This document shows, in pieces, positions 19,140 through 27,669 of a stretch of 64,000 bases of DNA (positions are counted from its first letter, which is position 1; the number at the start of each line of letters is the position of its first letter). A program made the position numbers and the translations under genes. The DNA is taken from positions 38,145-102,144 of the forward strand of contig LFRZ01000082.1 in NCBI GenBank assembly GCA_001513025.1, read 5' to 3'. The notes under the pieces were generated by a model, which was not told the origin of the DNA, made no database searches, and saw only the letters and a list, made by a program, of their open reading frames with translations. The stretch comes from Gammaproteobacteria bacterium DTU037. GTDB lineage: Bacteria > Pseudomonadota > Gammaproteobacteria > Pseudomonadales > Pseudomonadaceae.

Positions 19140-20326
19140 AGACAGAGGAGCAAGCAGCTGCGCTGAAAGTGGCGCTGGCGGCTAAAAAAAAGGCAACAAC
19201 GGCTTTGATTTTGTCCGGTGGTGGTGCGCGAGCGGCTTATCAAGTGGGTGTGCTCGCGGCGATTGCGGACTTATTACCTGAATCGGCTGATAATCCATTT
19301 GAGGTGATTGTTGGAACATCGGCTGGCGCGATTAATGCGGTTAGCTTGGCCTGTGGTGCCTTAGATTTTCAGCAGGCGATTCGTAAACTAACTGCGGTAT
19401 GGCAAGGTTTTCGGACGGATTTAGTGTATCGCACCGACTGGTGGGGTGTGCTACGTCAAGCTGGGCGCTTTGTGGGGCAACATCTCCTAGGTTTCGGGCG
19501 CGGCTTAGAACCGGTAGCTTTATTGGATAATTCGCCGCTGCGTGAATTGTTACTTAAAGAGTTGGATTTTTCTGGTATTAATCTTGCTGTAGCACGGCGT
19601 AAATTACGTGCGGTAGCGATTACTGCGTTTGCCTATCAGTCGGGGCAGGCGGTAACCTTTTATCAAGGGCGCGGCACTATTGAGCCTTGGGTGCGACATC
19701 GGCGCAATGGTTCGCCCGCACGACTGCATATCGAACATTTAATGGCCAGTTCAGCGATTCCTTTGCTGTTTCCGCCGGTGCGTTTAAATAATGAATACTT
19801 TGGTGATGGTGCGGTACGTCAGGCTGCACCGATTAGCCCGGCATTACATTTAGGGGCCAATCGTATCTTAGTGATTGGCGTGCGCAGTCAGGTTCAAGAA
19901 GAACAAAGCATTCCGATGACAGCGCGCCCACCTAGTCTCGCGCAAATGGGTGGGCACCTGTTGAACAGTACCTTTATTGATAATTTAGAGTCGGATCTTG
20001 AGTTGCTTGGGCGTTTAAATATGCTGGGCGCACTGCTGCCTGAAACGGAGCATAAAAAGCACTTAGGCCTGTCCCCGGTCGAGGTGCTGGTTGTTTCTCC
20101 GAGTAAGAAAATTGATGAAATTGCCGCTCGGCACCGCCATCAATTACCGGCCTCATTGCGTTTGTTTTTACGCGGCTCTGGCGCGATGCGTGCCAGTGGT
20201 GGTGGGGTGCTGAGTTATTTATTGTTTGAGCGCAGCTATTGTAATGAACTGATCGAGTTGGGCTACCAAGATGCTATGAGCAAAAAAGATGAGCTGTTAG
20301 CTTTTTTAGCTATCAGCCCAACTTAA
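19136..20326 (+). CDS. Patatin-like phospholipase
   Basis: A 396-residue serine acyl hydrolase of the patatin family. The glycine-rich oxyanion loop LSGGGARAAYQVGVL is followed by GTSAGA with nucleophile Ser62, and the dyad Asp224 is in FGDGAV. No signal peptide is seen, so it is probably cytoplasmic or membrane-associated. The start is TTG 19136, overlapping the upstream stop as ATTGA, with a GAAGGCGAGG-like site upstream; a later GTG cannot be excluded. The pairing with an acyltransferase gene suggests lipid turnover. Confidence 0.88.
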   Translation: MKTEEQAAALKVALAAKKKATTALILSGGGARAAYQVGVLAAIADLLPESADNPFEVIVGTSAGAINAVSLACGALDFQQAIRKLTAVWQGFRTDLVYRTDWWGVLRQAGRFVGQHLLGFGRGLEPVALLDNSPLRELLLKELDFSGINLAVARRKLRAVAITAFAYQSGQAVTFYQGRGTIEPWVRHRRNGSPARLHIEHLMASSAIPLLFPPVRLNNEYFGDGAVRQAAPISPALHLGANRILVIGVRSQVQEEQSIPMTARPPSLAQMGGHLLNSTFIDNLESDLELLGRLNMLGALLPETEHKKHLGLSPVEVLVVSPSKKIDEIAARHRHQLPASLRLFLRGSGAMRASGGGVLSYLLFERSYCNELIELGYQDAMSKKDELLAFLAISPT

Positions 20327-20343
20327 GTCTCGGATTTTGCTAT

Positions 20344-21066
20344 TTAGCTGTCATCAGCATTGTTTTTACTGGTGCGGCTGGCAAGCTGTCCGGTACGGCA
20401 ATTGAGGTAAATAGAGCTTTGCAGCCATTGCTGGTCGGGGTACCAAGAAAACATAAACTGACCACCTTTGAGTTTGTCAATCACTGTACGGGCAATTTCT
20501 GGACGCACAGCAGGGCAGCCTTGACTGCGACCAATCCGACCTTGGCTTTTAATCCAGGCTGGATTGACATAATCAGCAGGGTGGATAACGATGGCGCGCT
20601 CACGTGCACGGTCATTAAAGCCCGGTTCTAAGCCATCCATACGCAATGAATAGCCATGCTTGCCCTGATAACTTTCGGCGGTACGAAATAAACCAATACT
20701 CGATTGATGACTACCGTTGATATTAGAAAAACGAGTGGCAAAGTTATCGCCAGAGCGATTGCCATGCGCCACAAAGTCATGCAAAACCAATTGTTTGCTT
20801 TGTAAATCAAAAATCCACAGGCGTTTATCACTGGAGGGTAAAGAGAAATCAATGACCGCTAAACGTTGCGCCGGTTCTGCGCCGTGGCTTAATGCACACT
20901 GCATAGCGCTCAATGCGGTTGACAGTACTTTATTATTGAGTGATGGGGCGGCGTGCTTAAGCGCGCTCGTCAGTTGCTGTGGAAGTGATGCGGCTGTGGC
21001 TGAAGAAAAAGCACAAAGACTGGATATGGCAATAAAAAAAGATTGAATTAAAAAAGGACGACGCAT
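20344..21066 (-). CDS. Secreted murein L,D-transpeptidase catalytic domain protein (YkuD_2 type)
   Basis: The 240-residue protein begins with a signal peptide (MRRPFLIQSFFIAISSLCAF ... TA) and carries a compact L,D-transpeptidase-like domain with the nucleophile motif GRSQGCPAV and the HP-containing strand VIHPADYV. The family acts on peptidoglycan stem peptides; no substrate is proven for this subgroup. ATG 21066 is preferred over 21090 because it starts at the basic end of the signal peptide. It is convergent with the patatin gene (17 bases apart) and divergent from another L,D-transpeptidase. Confidence 0.85.
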   Translation of the reverse strand: MRRPFLIQSFFIAISSLCAFSSATAASLPQQLTSALKHAAPSLNNKVLSTALSAMQCALSHGAEPAQRLAVIDFSLPSSDKRLWIFDLQSKQLVLHDFVAHGNRSGDNFATRFSNINGSHQSSIGLFRTAESYQGKHGYSLRMDGLEPGFNDRARERAIVIHPADYVNPAWIKSQGRIGRSQGCPAVRPEIARTVIDKLKGGQFMFSWYPDQQWLQSSIYLNCRTGQLASRTSKNNADDS

Positions 21067-21245
21067 ATGAATACTCTCGTTACGGCACAATAGGTGCTCT
21101 ATAAAAACTACGGGCTGACACGCATGCTTATTGATGTATCTGTGTTGTTTTTATAATTGTGATACAACTGACTCTGCAAGCGTCTTCTAATGTGCTGCGA
21201 ATCTAAGCAGAACATCTTAACAGCTCACTGAATGGATCCAAACCC

Positions 21246-22904
21246 TTGCTTAAAAAATACACTTGGCTGGCTTTAATTATCAGCATGACTCACAGTGCCT
21301 CAGGTTGGGCCGAGCCCAGTAGCAGTGCGCAAATACTGGTTGAAACACTCAATACACTGCCGCAAAGCTGCGCTGTCTCAGCAACAGACCGTTTGTCGGA
21401 AGAGTCTGTGCAACGATTACAATCATTCTATCAGGCGCTGAGTTATATGCCGCTGTGGCAGGATGCCGCTCTGCGTCAACAGTTAGCAGATCAGCTGTTG
21501 GATACGCGTTATGACGGCTTAGAACCAACTATGTATCAATTGCATCGTGTTGCCGCGTTGAAGCAGCCTGCGTCAGAACAACAGCAAGTGTGCGATGAGC
21601 TATTACTCAGTCATGGTTATCTGCACGCACTCCAGCATTTGCGCGATGGTGTACTGGATGCTAATAGCGTTGAACCCTATTGGTATGAAGCGGCAGTGCA
21701 GTCGCCTACACAGACGTCGATTATCGATATTGCAGTGGCTGCGGCGGGTGATTTGCCGCAGGCGTTTGCTGCTGTGCGGCCGCAAAACAGTACATATCAA
21801 AAACTACGCGAAACATTAAAAAATAGTTATTTTTTAACTCAAAAAGACTGGGGGCACGTGCCGCTAGAAGGTAAATCCTTGCGCGCGGGCACCTTGGATG
21901 TACGCATCCCGAGTTTACGCCAGCGTTTAGAGTTGGCAGGATATCTTGATCCAAGTAGCGACAAGATGTCTGCGCTCATGGAATCCTTGGTTGATCAGGT
22001 CGATACACCCACTACACCTGCGGACACTTTGCTCTATAGCGATGAGTTGGTTGTGGCGGTGAAAGCTTTCCAGCAGGATCATTATTTAGAAGACGATGGT
22101 GTGGTTGGGCCGGCAACTTTACGTGAGCTAAATATCACTCCTGCACAGCGTTTGCTGCAAGTTCGGGTTAATCTAGAACGGTTGCGCTGGCTTGATAAGC
22201 AGCTTGAACCCACTATGTTGGTGGTTGATATTGCTGGCGCGCGCTTACTGTATTTTCGTGATGGTAATATTGTCTGGCGTACACGCACCCAAGTGGGCAC
22301 AGTCAAACGGCAAACACCTTTATTAAAGTCGCGTATTACGCATTTAACGATTAATCCGACTTGGACGGTACCGCCGACTATTTTACGTGAAGATAAGCTG
22401 CCTGCGATTCGCCGTGATCTAGGCTATTTAGCGCGCAGTAATATGAGTGTGCTCGATTATCAAGGTAATGTGTTGAATCCAGCCAGCATCAATTGGCAGG
22501 CGCCTTCAGGCATTATGCTGCGTCAAGGCCCAGGCCCACAGAATGCGCTGGGTTTAGTCGCGATTCGTTTTGCCAATCCTTTTTCAGTGTATTTGCACGA
22601 TACGCCCAGTCAACATCTGTTTGGCCGCGCGACACGTACTGTCAGTTCTGGCTGTGTACGGGTTGAGGATGCACAAAAATTGGTCGATCATTTGTTATTT
22701 GATGCAAGCGATGACGAGCGTCAGCGCATTGAGCAAATCAAGGCCAGTGGCAGAACACGTAATGTGAATTTGCCGCATCCGATTCCAGTACTCTTGGCTT
22801 ACTGGACGGTAGAAGTTGATATGGACAATCGTTTGCGTTTTCGTAATGACAGCTATGGTCACGATGCGAAAATTGCTGCTGCATTACAAGCCGCGCAGCG
22901 CTAG
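21246..22904 (+). CDS. L,D-transpeptidase, YcbB/LdtD type
   Basis: This 552-residue periplasmic enzyme forms 3-3 crosslinks in peptidoglycan. It has a signal peptide (KKYTWLALIISMTHSASGWA), a helical scaffold, a peptidoglycan-binding domain (VVAVKAFQQDHYLEDDGVVG, about 260-300) and the YkuD catalytic domain with VSSGCVRVED (nucleophile Cys). The start is TTG 21246; the next in-frame ATG (21283) would remove the basic part of the signal peptide. The ribosome site is weak, so the start is uncertain. Confidence 0.92.
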   Translation: MLKKYTWLALIISMTHSASGWAEPSSSAQILVETLNTLPQSCAVSATDRLSEESVQRLQSFYQALSYMPLWQDAALRQQLADQLLDTRYDGLEPTMYQLHRVAALKQPASEQQQVCDELLLSHGYLHALQHLRDGVLDANSVEPYWYEAAVQSPTQTSIIDIAVAAAGDLPQAFAAVRPQNSTYQKLRETLKNSYFLTQKDWGHVPLEGKSLRAGTLDVRIPSLRQRLELAGYLDPSSDKMSALMESLVDQVDTPTTPADTLLYSDELVVAVKAFQQDHYLEDDGVVGPATLRELNITPAQRLLQVRVNLERLRWLDKQLEPTMLVVDIAGARLLYFRDGNIVWRTRTQVGTVKRQTPLLKSRITHLTINPTWTVPPTILREDKLPAIRRDLGYLARSNMSVLDYQGNVLNPASINWQAPSGIMLRQGPGPQNALGLVAIRFANPFSVYLHDTPSQHLFGRATRTVSSGCVRVEDAQKLVDHLLFDASDDERQRIEQIKASGRTRNVNLPHPIPVLLAYWTVEVDMDNRLRFRNDSYGHDAKIAAALQAAQR

Positions 22905-22930
22905 AACGTGAGTCCGTGTTGCTGAAACAA

Positions 22931-22961
22931 ACAAGCCGCACCCTGTAACGGTGCGGCTTGT
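22931..22961. terminator. Terminator between the L,D-transpeptidase gene and cydX
   Basis: A perfect 12-base-pair stem (22931-22942 with 22950-22961) has a 7-base loop. On the minus strand TTTGTTT follows, so it ends the cyd operon; it lies only 10 bases beyond the cydX stop. Confidence 0.85.
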
Positions 22962-22971
22962 GAGTAACATC

Positions 22972-23091
22972 TTAGTGCGCTTTTGAATCAGGTTTAGCAT
23001 CCAGATCAAATGACCGTTCTAGCCATAACGCATTAATGATGGCCATACTGCAGGCTAAGAGTACGCCTAGAATCCAAGTGAAATACCACAT
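22972..23091 (-). CDS. cydX: Cytochrome bd oxidase small subunit CydX
   Basis: CydX is a single-helix subunit that stabilises the heme b558/b595/d site of cytochrome bd. The 39-residue frame reads MWYFTWILGVLLACSMAIIN followed by ALWLERSFD, the classic CydX pattern with conserved W-Y-x-x-W-I-L-G and the E. The tail is charged (DAKPDSKAH). The ribosome site AAGGGG precedes ATG 23091. It lies 122 bases downstream of cydB, separated by a strong hairpin and a palindrome. Confidence 0.95.
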   Translation of the reverse strand: MWYFTWILGVLLACSMAIINALWLERSFDLDAKPDSKAH

Positions 23092-23102
23092 AAAAACCCC
23101 TT

Positions 23103-23119
23103 AGTTCATAGTATGAACT
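23103..23119. promoter_or_regulatory. Palindrome just before cydX
   Basis: AGTTCATA, one base, TATGAACT forms a perfect 8-base inverted repeat adjacent to the cydX ribosome site. It could be an operator or an RNA element sequestering translation; no function is established. Confidence 0.4.
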
Positions 23120-23159
23120 GTGTATTGAGTGTCTCAAACAAGCTGTCGTACTTTTCAGT

Positions 23160-23200
23160 GACAGTGCTGGCACTTACTTAAAGTACTTGCCAGCACTGTC
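23160..23200 (-). repeat. Strong hairpin between cydB and cydX
   Basis: A perfect 13-base-pair stem (23160-23172 with 23188-23200) with a 15-base loop that can pair further. No T-run follows on the minus strand, so it looks like an mRNA-stabilising or partial-termination element 14 bases after the cydB stop. Confidence 0.55.
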
Positions 23201-23213
23201 TCATCCGCCTCCC

Positions 23214-24353
23214 TTAGTAGAGACCGTGCGGATTGTCTTCAAAGTCTGACACTTTAATGGTGCCCCACATTTTAATGTAGCTCCATAAGGTGTACACCAA
23301 GATAATGGGCACAAAGATCATTGCACAAATAAACATAATGCCTAAGGTTTTATGGCTCGAGACGGCATCCCACATGGTCAAACTTGACGCTGAGTCAATG
23401 CTTGATGGCATGAGGAATGGGAACAGTGCAAATCCTGCGGTGCACAGCGCTCCAGTAATGGCCAAAGACGAGCCTAAAAAAGCTAAGGCCGAACGATTGC
23501 TGCTCGCTGCTAAAAGTGCCAAGACACCGCCGGCAATACCTACTATCGGCGCTATGCGGGTAAGTGGGTATTGTGCATAGTTGGCCATCCAGCCAGGGTT
23601 GTTTTGCTCAACAGTTTTACTCAGTGGATCAATCGCACCATTAAAATCAATCACTGAAGTCACGCTGTAGCCGTCAATACCCAGCCATAACCACAGACCC
23701 GCACCAATAAAGGTGATCAAGAAAGCAATCGCAGAGACTTGTGTTGCCGTGCGTGAACGTTCAAACAAATGTTGATCCGTGCGCATCATTAACCACGTCG
23801 CACCATGGGTGGTGAGCATCGCCACACTGACCAAGCCAGCCAAGATACCGAATGGGTTTAATAGGCCCCAGAAATTACCGGTATAGCTCATACGCATGGT
23901 GTCATCCATCATAAACGGCACACCTAAGAACAGGTTGCCGAATGCGACACCAAACACCAATGAAGGTACGAAGCTACCCAAGCACAAGGTCCAGTCCCAG
24001 CGTGCACGCCAATTGGGGTTATCCAGCTTGCTGCGGTAATCAAAGCCCACAGGGCGAGTGAATAAGGCAAACAGGACTAACAGCATCGCCCAGTAAAAGC
24101 CGGAGAAAGATGCCGCGTACACCACTGGCCAAGCAGCGAATAATGCGCCTGCTGCGGTAACTAACCAAACTTGGTTACCATCCCAGTGCGGTGCAATGGT
24201 GTTAATGACTACGCGACGTTCACTGTCCGTGCGCCCAATGAAAGGCAGTAGAATCACTGCCCCCAAGTCAAAACCATCGGTTAAGGCAAAACCAATTAGC
24301 AAGACGCCAACCAGTACCCACCAAATGATTTTTAGAGTTTCGTAATCAAACAT
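23214..24353 (-). CDS. cydB: Cytochrome bd ubiquinol oxidase subunit II
   Basis: CydB pairs with CydA in the quinol oxidase. The 379-residue protein has about eight or nine membrane helices, beginning with IIWWVLVGVLLIGFALTDGF and the conserved DGFDLG, then APHWDGNQVWLV. It follows cydA by 11 bases and matches the E. coli length. It is inner-membrane and binds no heme itself in the E. coli type. Confidence 0.97.
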   Translation of the reverse strand: MFDYETLKIIWWVLVGVLLIGFALTDGFDLGAVILLPFIGRTDSERRVVINTIAPHWDGNQVWLVTAAGALFAAWPVVYAASFSGFYWAMLLVLFALFTRPVGFDYRSKLDNPNWRARWDWTLCLGSFVPSLVFGVAFGNLFLGVPFMMDDTMRMSYTGNFWGLLNPFGILAGLVSVAMLTTHGATWLMMRTDQHLFERSRTATQVSAIAFLITFIGAGLWLWLGIDGYSVTSVIDFNGAIDPLSKTVEQNNPGWMANYAQYPLTRIAPIVGIAGGVLALLAASSNRSALAFLGSSLAITGALCTAGFALFPFLMPSSIDSASSLTMWDAVSSHKTLGIMFICAMIFVPIILVYTLWSYIKMWGTIKVSDFEDNPHGLY

Positions 24354-24364
24354 TTCGTCACTCC

Positions 24365-25930
24365 TTATAGGTTCTTAGTGTTGTTTTGTTCAAAATGGTA
24401 ACGGCCAGTATGTAAGCAACTTGGGCCTTTACGTGCAAAACGAATCATTAAGAACATTTCAATCACAATTAGAATGGTGTAGATCACCGCAATGGTAATA
24501 ATCGATCCCAGTACATCAGCCGTGGTGAGTGATGAGGTAGAGAGGAAGGTGGGCAATACTTCACCTATCGACCAAGGCTGGCGACCCATTTCTGCAACAT
24601 ACCAGCCTGTTTGCACACCAATCCAAGGCAGTGGCAAGCTCAATAGGGCGAACTTTAACAACCAAGGTTTGTGCTCTTGAGTGTGCTTAGTCGACGCCCA
24701 GAAGGCTAAAGCAAAGAGCAAGAACATTAAAACACCAGCACCGACCATGATGCGGAACGCCCAGAATAGGCTTGGCACATGAGGAATGGTGTCTTGAGCG
24801 GCTTGCTTGATTTGCTCTTCAGTGGCTTCAGCAATGTTTGCTGTATATTTTTTCAACAGTAAACCATAGCCTAAGTCTTGTTTAACTTCGTCAAACAAAG
24901 CGATATTTTCTGCAGAGCGATCACCGGCGCGCAGTACATCTAAACGTTGACTGGCGATGATGCCATTACGGATACGCACTTCATGCTGATCAATTAAGTC
25001 TTTGATCCCTGTCACTTCGGTATCCAGCGAGCGGGTCGCAATAATACCCATGGCATAAGGAATTTTAATGGCGTAATCGGTGGTGTGCGTCTCCATATTA
25101 GGCAAACCAATCAGAGTGAAAGCGGCTGGTGCATCTTCAGTGTGCCACTCTGCTTCAATCGCAGCCAGCTTGGTTTTCTGTACATCACCAATTTCGTAGC
25201 CTGATTCGTCACCAAGGATGATAACGGAAAGAATTGAGGCTAAACCAAAAGCCGAAGCAATCGCAAACGAACGACGAGCAAAGCCCAAGTCGCGTTTTTT
25301 CAGCAAGTACCAGCTCGAGATAGCTAAGACAAAGATTGAACCTGTTACGTAGCCTGCAGCTACAGTGTGTACGAACTTAACTTGTGCCACTGGGTTAAAG
25401 ATTAAGGCTGCGAAGTCAGTGACTTCCATACGCATGGTTTCATAATTGAATTCTGCGCCCACTGGGTTTTGCATCCAGCCGTTTGCCACTAGAATCCATA
25501 GCGCCGACAGGTTAGAACCAATAGCCACTAACCAGGTTACGGCCAAGTGTTGGCGTTTACTGAGGCGGTCCCAGCCAAAAAAGAACAAACCGATAAAGGT
25601 TGACTCTAAGAAGAACGCCATTAAGCCTTCAATGGCTAAAGGAGCACCAAACACATCACCTACATAGTGACTGTAGTAGGACCAGTTGGTACCGAATTGG
25701 AATTCCATGGTCAGACCGGTAGCCACCCCAATGGCAAAGTTGATACCAAATAGTTTACCCCAAAATAGAACCATGTCTTTGTACACTTCTTTGCCGGTTA
25801 AGACATAGACCGACTCCATAATGGCCAGCAAAAATGCCAGACCTAGAGTTAAGGGTACAAAAATAAAGTGATACATTGCCGTCATCGCAAATTGAAAGCG
25901 TGACAGGTCAACTAGAGTTTCCGAGATCAT
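24365..25930 (-). CDS. cydA: Cytochrome bd ubiquinol oxidase subunit I, long Q-loop type
   Basis: CydA carries the three hemes and the quinol site and reduces O2 with high affinity. The 521-residue protein matches E. coli CydA length. Visible features are the heme ligands His21 (MYHFIFVP), the His in [10 protein letters not shown] and the Met in RIMVGAG, the GRQPW signature, and an extended periplasmic Q-loop (about 250-380). The long loop and the adjacent cydX mark it as CydAB rather than the cyanide-insensitive CioAB usual in pseudomonads. An Anr-like site lies about 155 bases upstream. Confidence 0.96.
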   Translation of the reverse strand: MISETLVDLSRFQFAMTAMYHFIFVPLTLGLAFLLAIMESVYVLTGKEVYKDMVLFWGKLFGINFAIGVATGLTMEFQFGTNWSYYSHYVGDVFGAPLAIEGLMAFFLESTFIGLFFFGWDRLSKRQHLAVTWLVAIGSNLSALWILVANGWMQNPVGAEFNYETMRMEVTDFAALIFNPVAQVKFVHTVAAGYVTGSIFVLAISSWYLLKKRDLGFARRSFAIASAFGLASILSVIILGDESGYEIGDVQKTKLAAIEAEWHTEDAPAAFTLIGLPNMETHTTDYAIKIPYAMGIIATRSLDTEVTGIKDLIDQHEVRIRNGIIASQRLDVLRAGDRSAENIALFDEVKQDLGYGLLLKKYTANIAEATEEQIKQAAQDTIPHVPSLFWAFRIMVGAGVLMFLLFALAFWASTKHTQEHKPWLLKFALLSLPLPWIGVQTGWYVAEMGRQPWSIGEVLPTFLSTSSLTTADVLGSIITIAVIYTILIVIEMFLMIRFARKGPSCLHTGRYHFEQNNTKNL

Positions 25931-26076
25931 TGCGCATACTCCCCGGGATTAAGTGATATTGCACTAATTAGATATGTAGTGGAGTCTCCATTAATATCTT
26001 GAAAAGTGCTTGAGTTATAAGTGAAACGAAGCATGTTGAGCACTCTTTTATATTTACGACATTTGTATTATGACAC

Positions 26077-26104
26077 TTATTCCTTGATCAAAGACAAGGA
26101 ATAA
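26077..26104 (-). promoter_or_regulatory. Inverted repeat with Anr-like box upstream of cydA
   Basis: TTATTCCTTG and CAAGGAATAA are perfect 10-base arms around an 8-base spacer. Inside, TTGAT-CAAA-GACAA (26084-26097) matches the Anr/FNR consensus TTGAT-N4-(A/G)TCAA at 9 of 10 positions. Expected role: low-oxygen activation of cydABX. Confidence 0.55.
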
Positions 26105-26198
26105 TAGTGACGGGTTGTCGCACTGAGGGTTATGGCACGCTATTGGCTTAATAAACTGAACTAGATTAATAACAGTAAGACGGGGGAGTTATGGCTGT

Positions 26199-26229
26199 AA
26201 CCTGCTCAATTGTTGAGGTTGAGCAGGTT
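26199..26229. terminator. Hairpin after apt
   Basis: Perfect 11-base-pair stem (26199-26209 with 26219-26229), 9-base loop, starting 8 bases after the apt stop. The T-run on the minus strand is missing, so termination strength is uncertain. Confidence 0.5.
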
Positions 26230-26237
26230 AAGAAAGA

Positions 26238-26786
26238 TTAGTGTTCGTTGAGACTAAAGGCCGTTAGAGTGAAAGTGGGTACGCCTATATCTTGCATCAG
26301 TTGCGAGCCTTGCAGCTCAGGTAGGTCAATAATTGCCGCAACTTCATAGACGCTTGCGCCCATTCTGCGGATTAACCGTGCTGCTGCGACAAAGGTGCCG
26401 CCACTGGCAATGATGTCGTCAATCAGCAGTACTTTATCGCCGGCATGCAGGCTATCGGCATGCACCTCTAAAGTGGATTGTTCGTACTCAGTGTCGTAAG
26501 GCTCGCTCAAGACATCGGCAGGTAGCTTGCCTTGCTTACGAAATAAAACCAAAGGCTTGTTGAGTTCATAGGCGATGGTTGAACCCAATAGAAAACCACG
26601 TGACTCAATCGCACCAATATGGGTGAAATCGCTTTCAACATAACGCTGTACTAAGCCGTCAATGACCATGCGCATGGCTTTTGGTGATTGAAAAAGTGGA
26701 GTAATATCGCGAAAAATGGTGCCTTTTCTGGGGAAGTCTGGGATAGGACGGATTAAAGATTTAATTGCAAATTCATCGAAAATCAT
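26238..26786 (-). CDS. apt: Adenine phosphoribosyltransferase
   Basis: Apt salvages adenine to AMP using PRPP. The 182-residue protein shows the PRPP-binding motif [13 protein letters not shown] and the family N-terminus with [17 protein letters not shown] place the start at ATG 26786 (MIFDEF) because GGAGG sits 8 bases upstream; the earlier ATG 26801 has no ribosome site and would place GGAGG inside the gene. It follows anr by 23 bases and is probably cotranscribed with it. Confidence 0.96.
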   Translation of the reverse strand: MIFDEFAIKSLIRPIPDFPRKGTIFRDITPLFQSPKAMRMVIDGLVQRYVESDFTHIGAIESRGFLLGSTIAYELNKPLVLFRKQGKLPADVLSEPYDTEYEQSTLEVHADSLHAGDKVLLIDDIIASGGTFVAAARLIRRMGASVYEVAAIIDLPELQGSQLMQDIGVPTFTLTAFSLNEH

Positions 26787-26809
26787 AGGTTGAGCCTCCA
26801 TTAAGCAGG

Positions 26810-27544
26810 TCAGTTATCTAAGTTACCACCGGCTAGTGCGCAGATTTCAATCAGGTTAATCAGATTGATTTCTTTTCCTTCTGCTTCCAGCAATTCATTT
26901 TGCTGGAAGCGAGTAAACACCCTTGACACTGTTTCTACAGCTAGACCTAAGTAGTTACCAATTTCGTTACGTGACATGGCTAAACGAAATTGATTAGGGG
27001 AGTATCCGCGCGCACGAAAGCGCGCAGACAAGTTTACTAAAAATGTTGCAATACGTTCATCAGCGGTTTTTTTCGATAACAACATCATCATTTGCTGATC
27101 ATCACGGATTTCGCGACTCATGATACGCATCATCTGACGGCGTAATTGCGGCAGGATGGCGCTGAGTTCATCGAGCCTGTCGAAGGGGATTTCACAAATG
27201 GAGGTGGTTTCTAAGGCCATTGCCGACACAGGATACAGCTCGGTATCCATGCCAGATAAACCAACAAACTCACTGGGTAAATGAAAACCAGTGATTTGCT
27301 CTGCACCAGAGTCGGTGACACTAAAGGTCTTCAGGCTGCCTGAGCGTACGGCATAGACGGAAGCAAAGGTGTCACCTTGACGAAAAAGGAACTCGCCTTT
27401 TTTTAGTGGACGATTGCGTTTTACAATGCTATCAAGCGCATCAAGGTCTTTTAACTCCATGGATAGAGGCAAGCAAAGTGTGGCTAAGCTGCAGTCTTTG
27501 CAGTGAGCCTGATGAGGGTTACGCAGGCTGGTTATTTCGGCCAT
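26810..27544 (-). CDS. anr: Anr, FNR-type oxygen-sensing transcription regulator
   Basis: Anr binds a 4Fe-4S cluster and as a dimer activates anaerobic and microaerobic genes at TTGAT-N4-ATCAA. The 244-residue protein has the N-terminal Cys cluster ([11 protein letters not shown]) plus a further Cys in the [11 protein letters not shown] segment, a cyclic-nucleotide-binding fold, a dimer helix and the helix-turn-helix with [11 protein letters not shown]; the E, S and R contact the box. Local candidate targets are the hemN-like gene, ccoN2 and cydA. Confidence 0.96.
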   Translation of the reverse strand: MAEITSLRNPHQAHCKDCSLATLCLPLSMELKDLDALDSIVKRNRPLKKGEFLFRQGDTFASVYAVRSGSLKTFSVTDSGAEQITGFHLPSEFVGLSGMDTELYPVSAMALETTSICEIPFDRLDELSAILPQLRRQMMRIMSREIRDDQQMMMLLSKKTADERIATFLVNLSARFRARGYSPNQFRLAMSRNEIGNYLGLAVETVSRVFTRFQQNELLEAEGKEINLINLIEICALAGGNLDN

Positions 27545-27669
27545 ACCATGATTCCTAGGCGATAAGCGATCAAATATTATGCTCTAAGACTACATTAGCC
27601 GGCAAAAAGCTTCCACTAAGATTATTCTGCGGGGTTGTCTTGGGTCTATTTAAGTGCTCTGTTAATGTG

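Larger units (their letters stand above)
25931..26237. other. apt-cydA intergenic region
   Basis: These 307 bases hold no gene. They contain the 3' hairpin of apt (26199-26229), a perfect inverted repeat enclosing an Anr-like box (26077-26104) and an AT-rich stretch (about 25960-26075) suited to the cydA promoter. No single -10 could be assigned with confidence. Confidence 0.6.
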
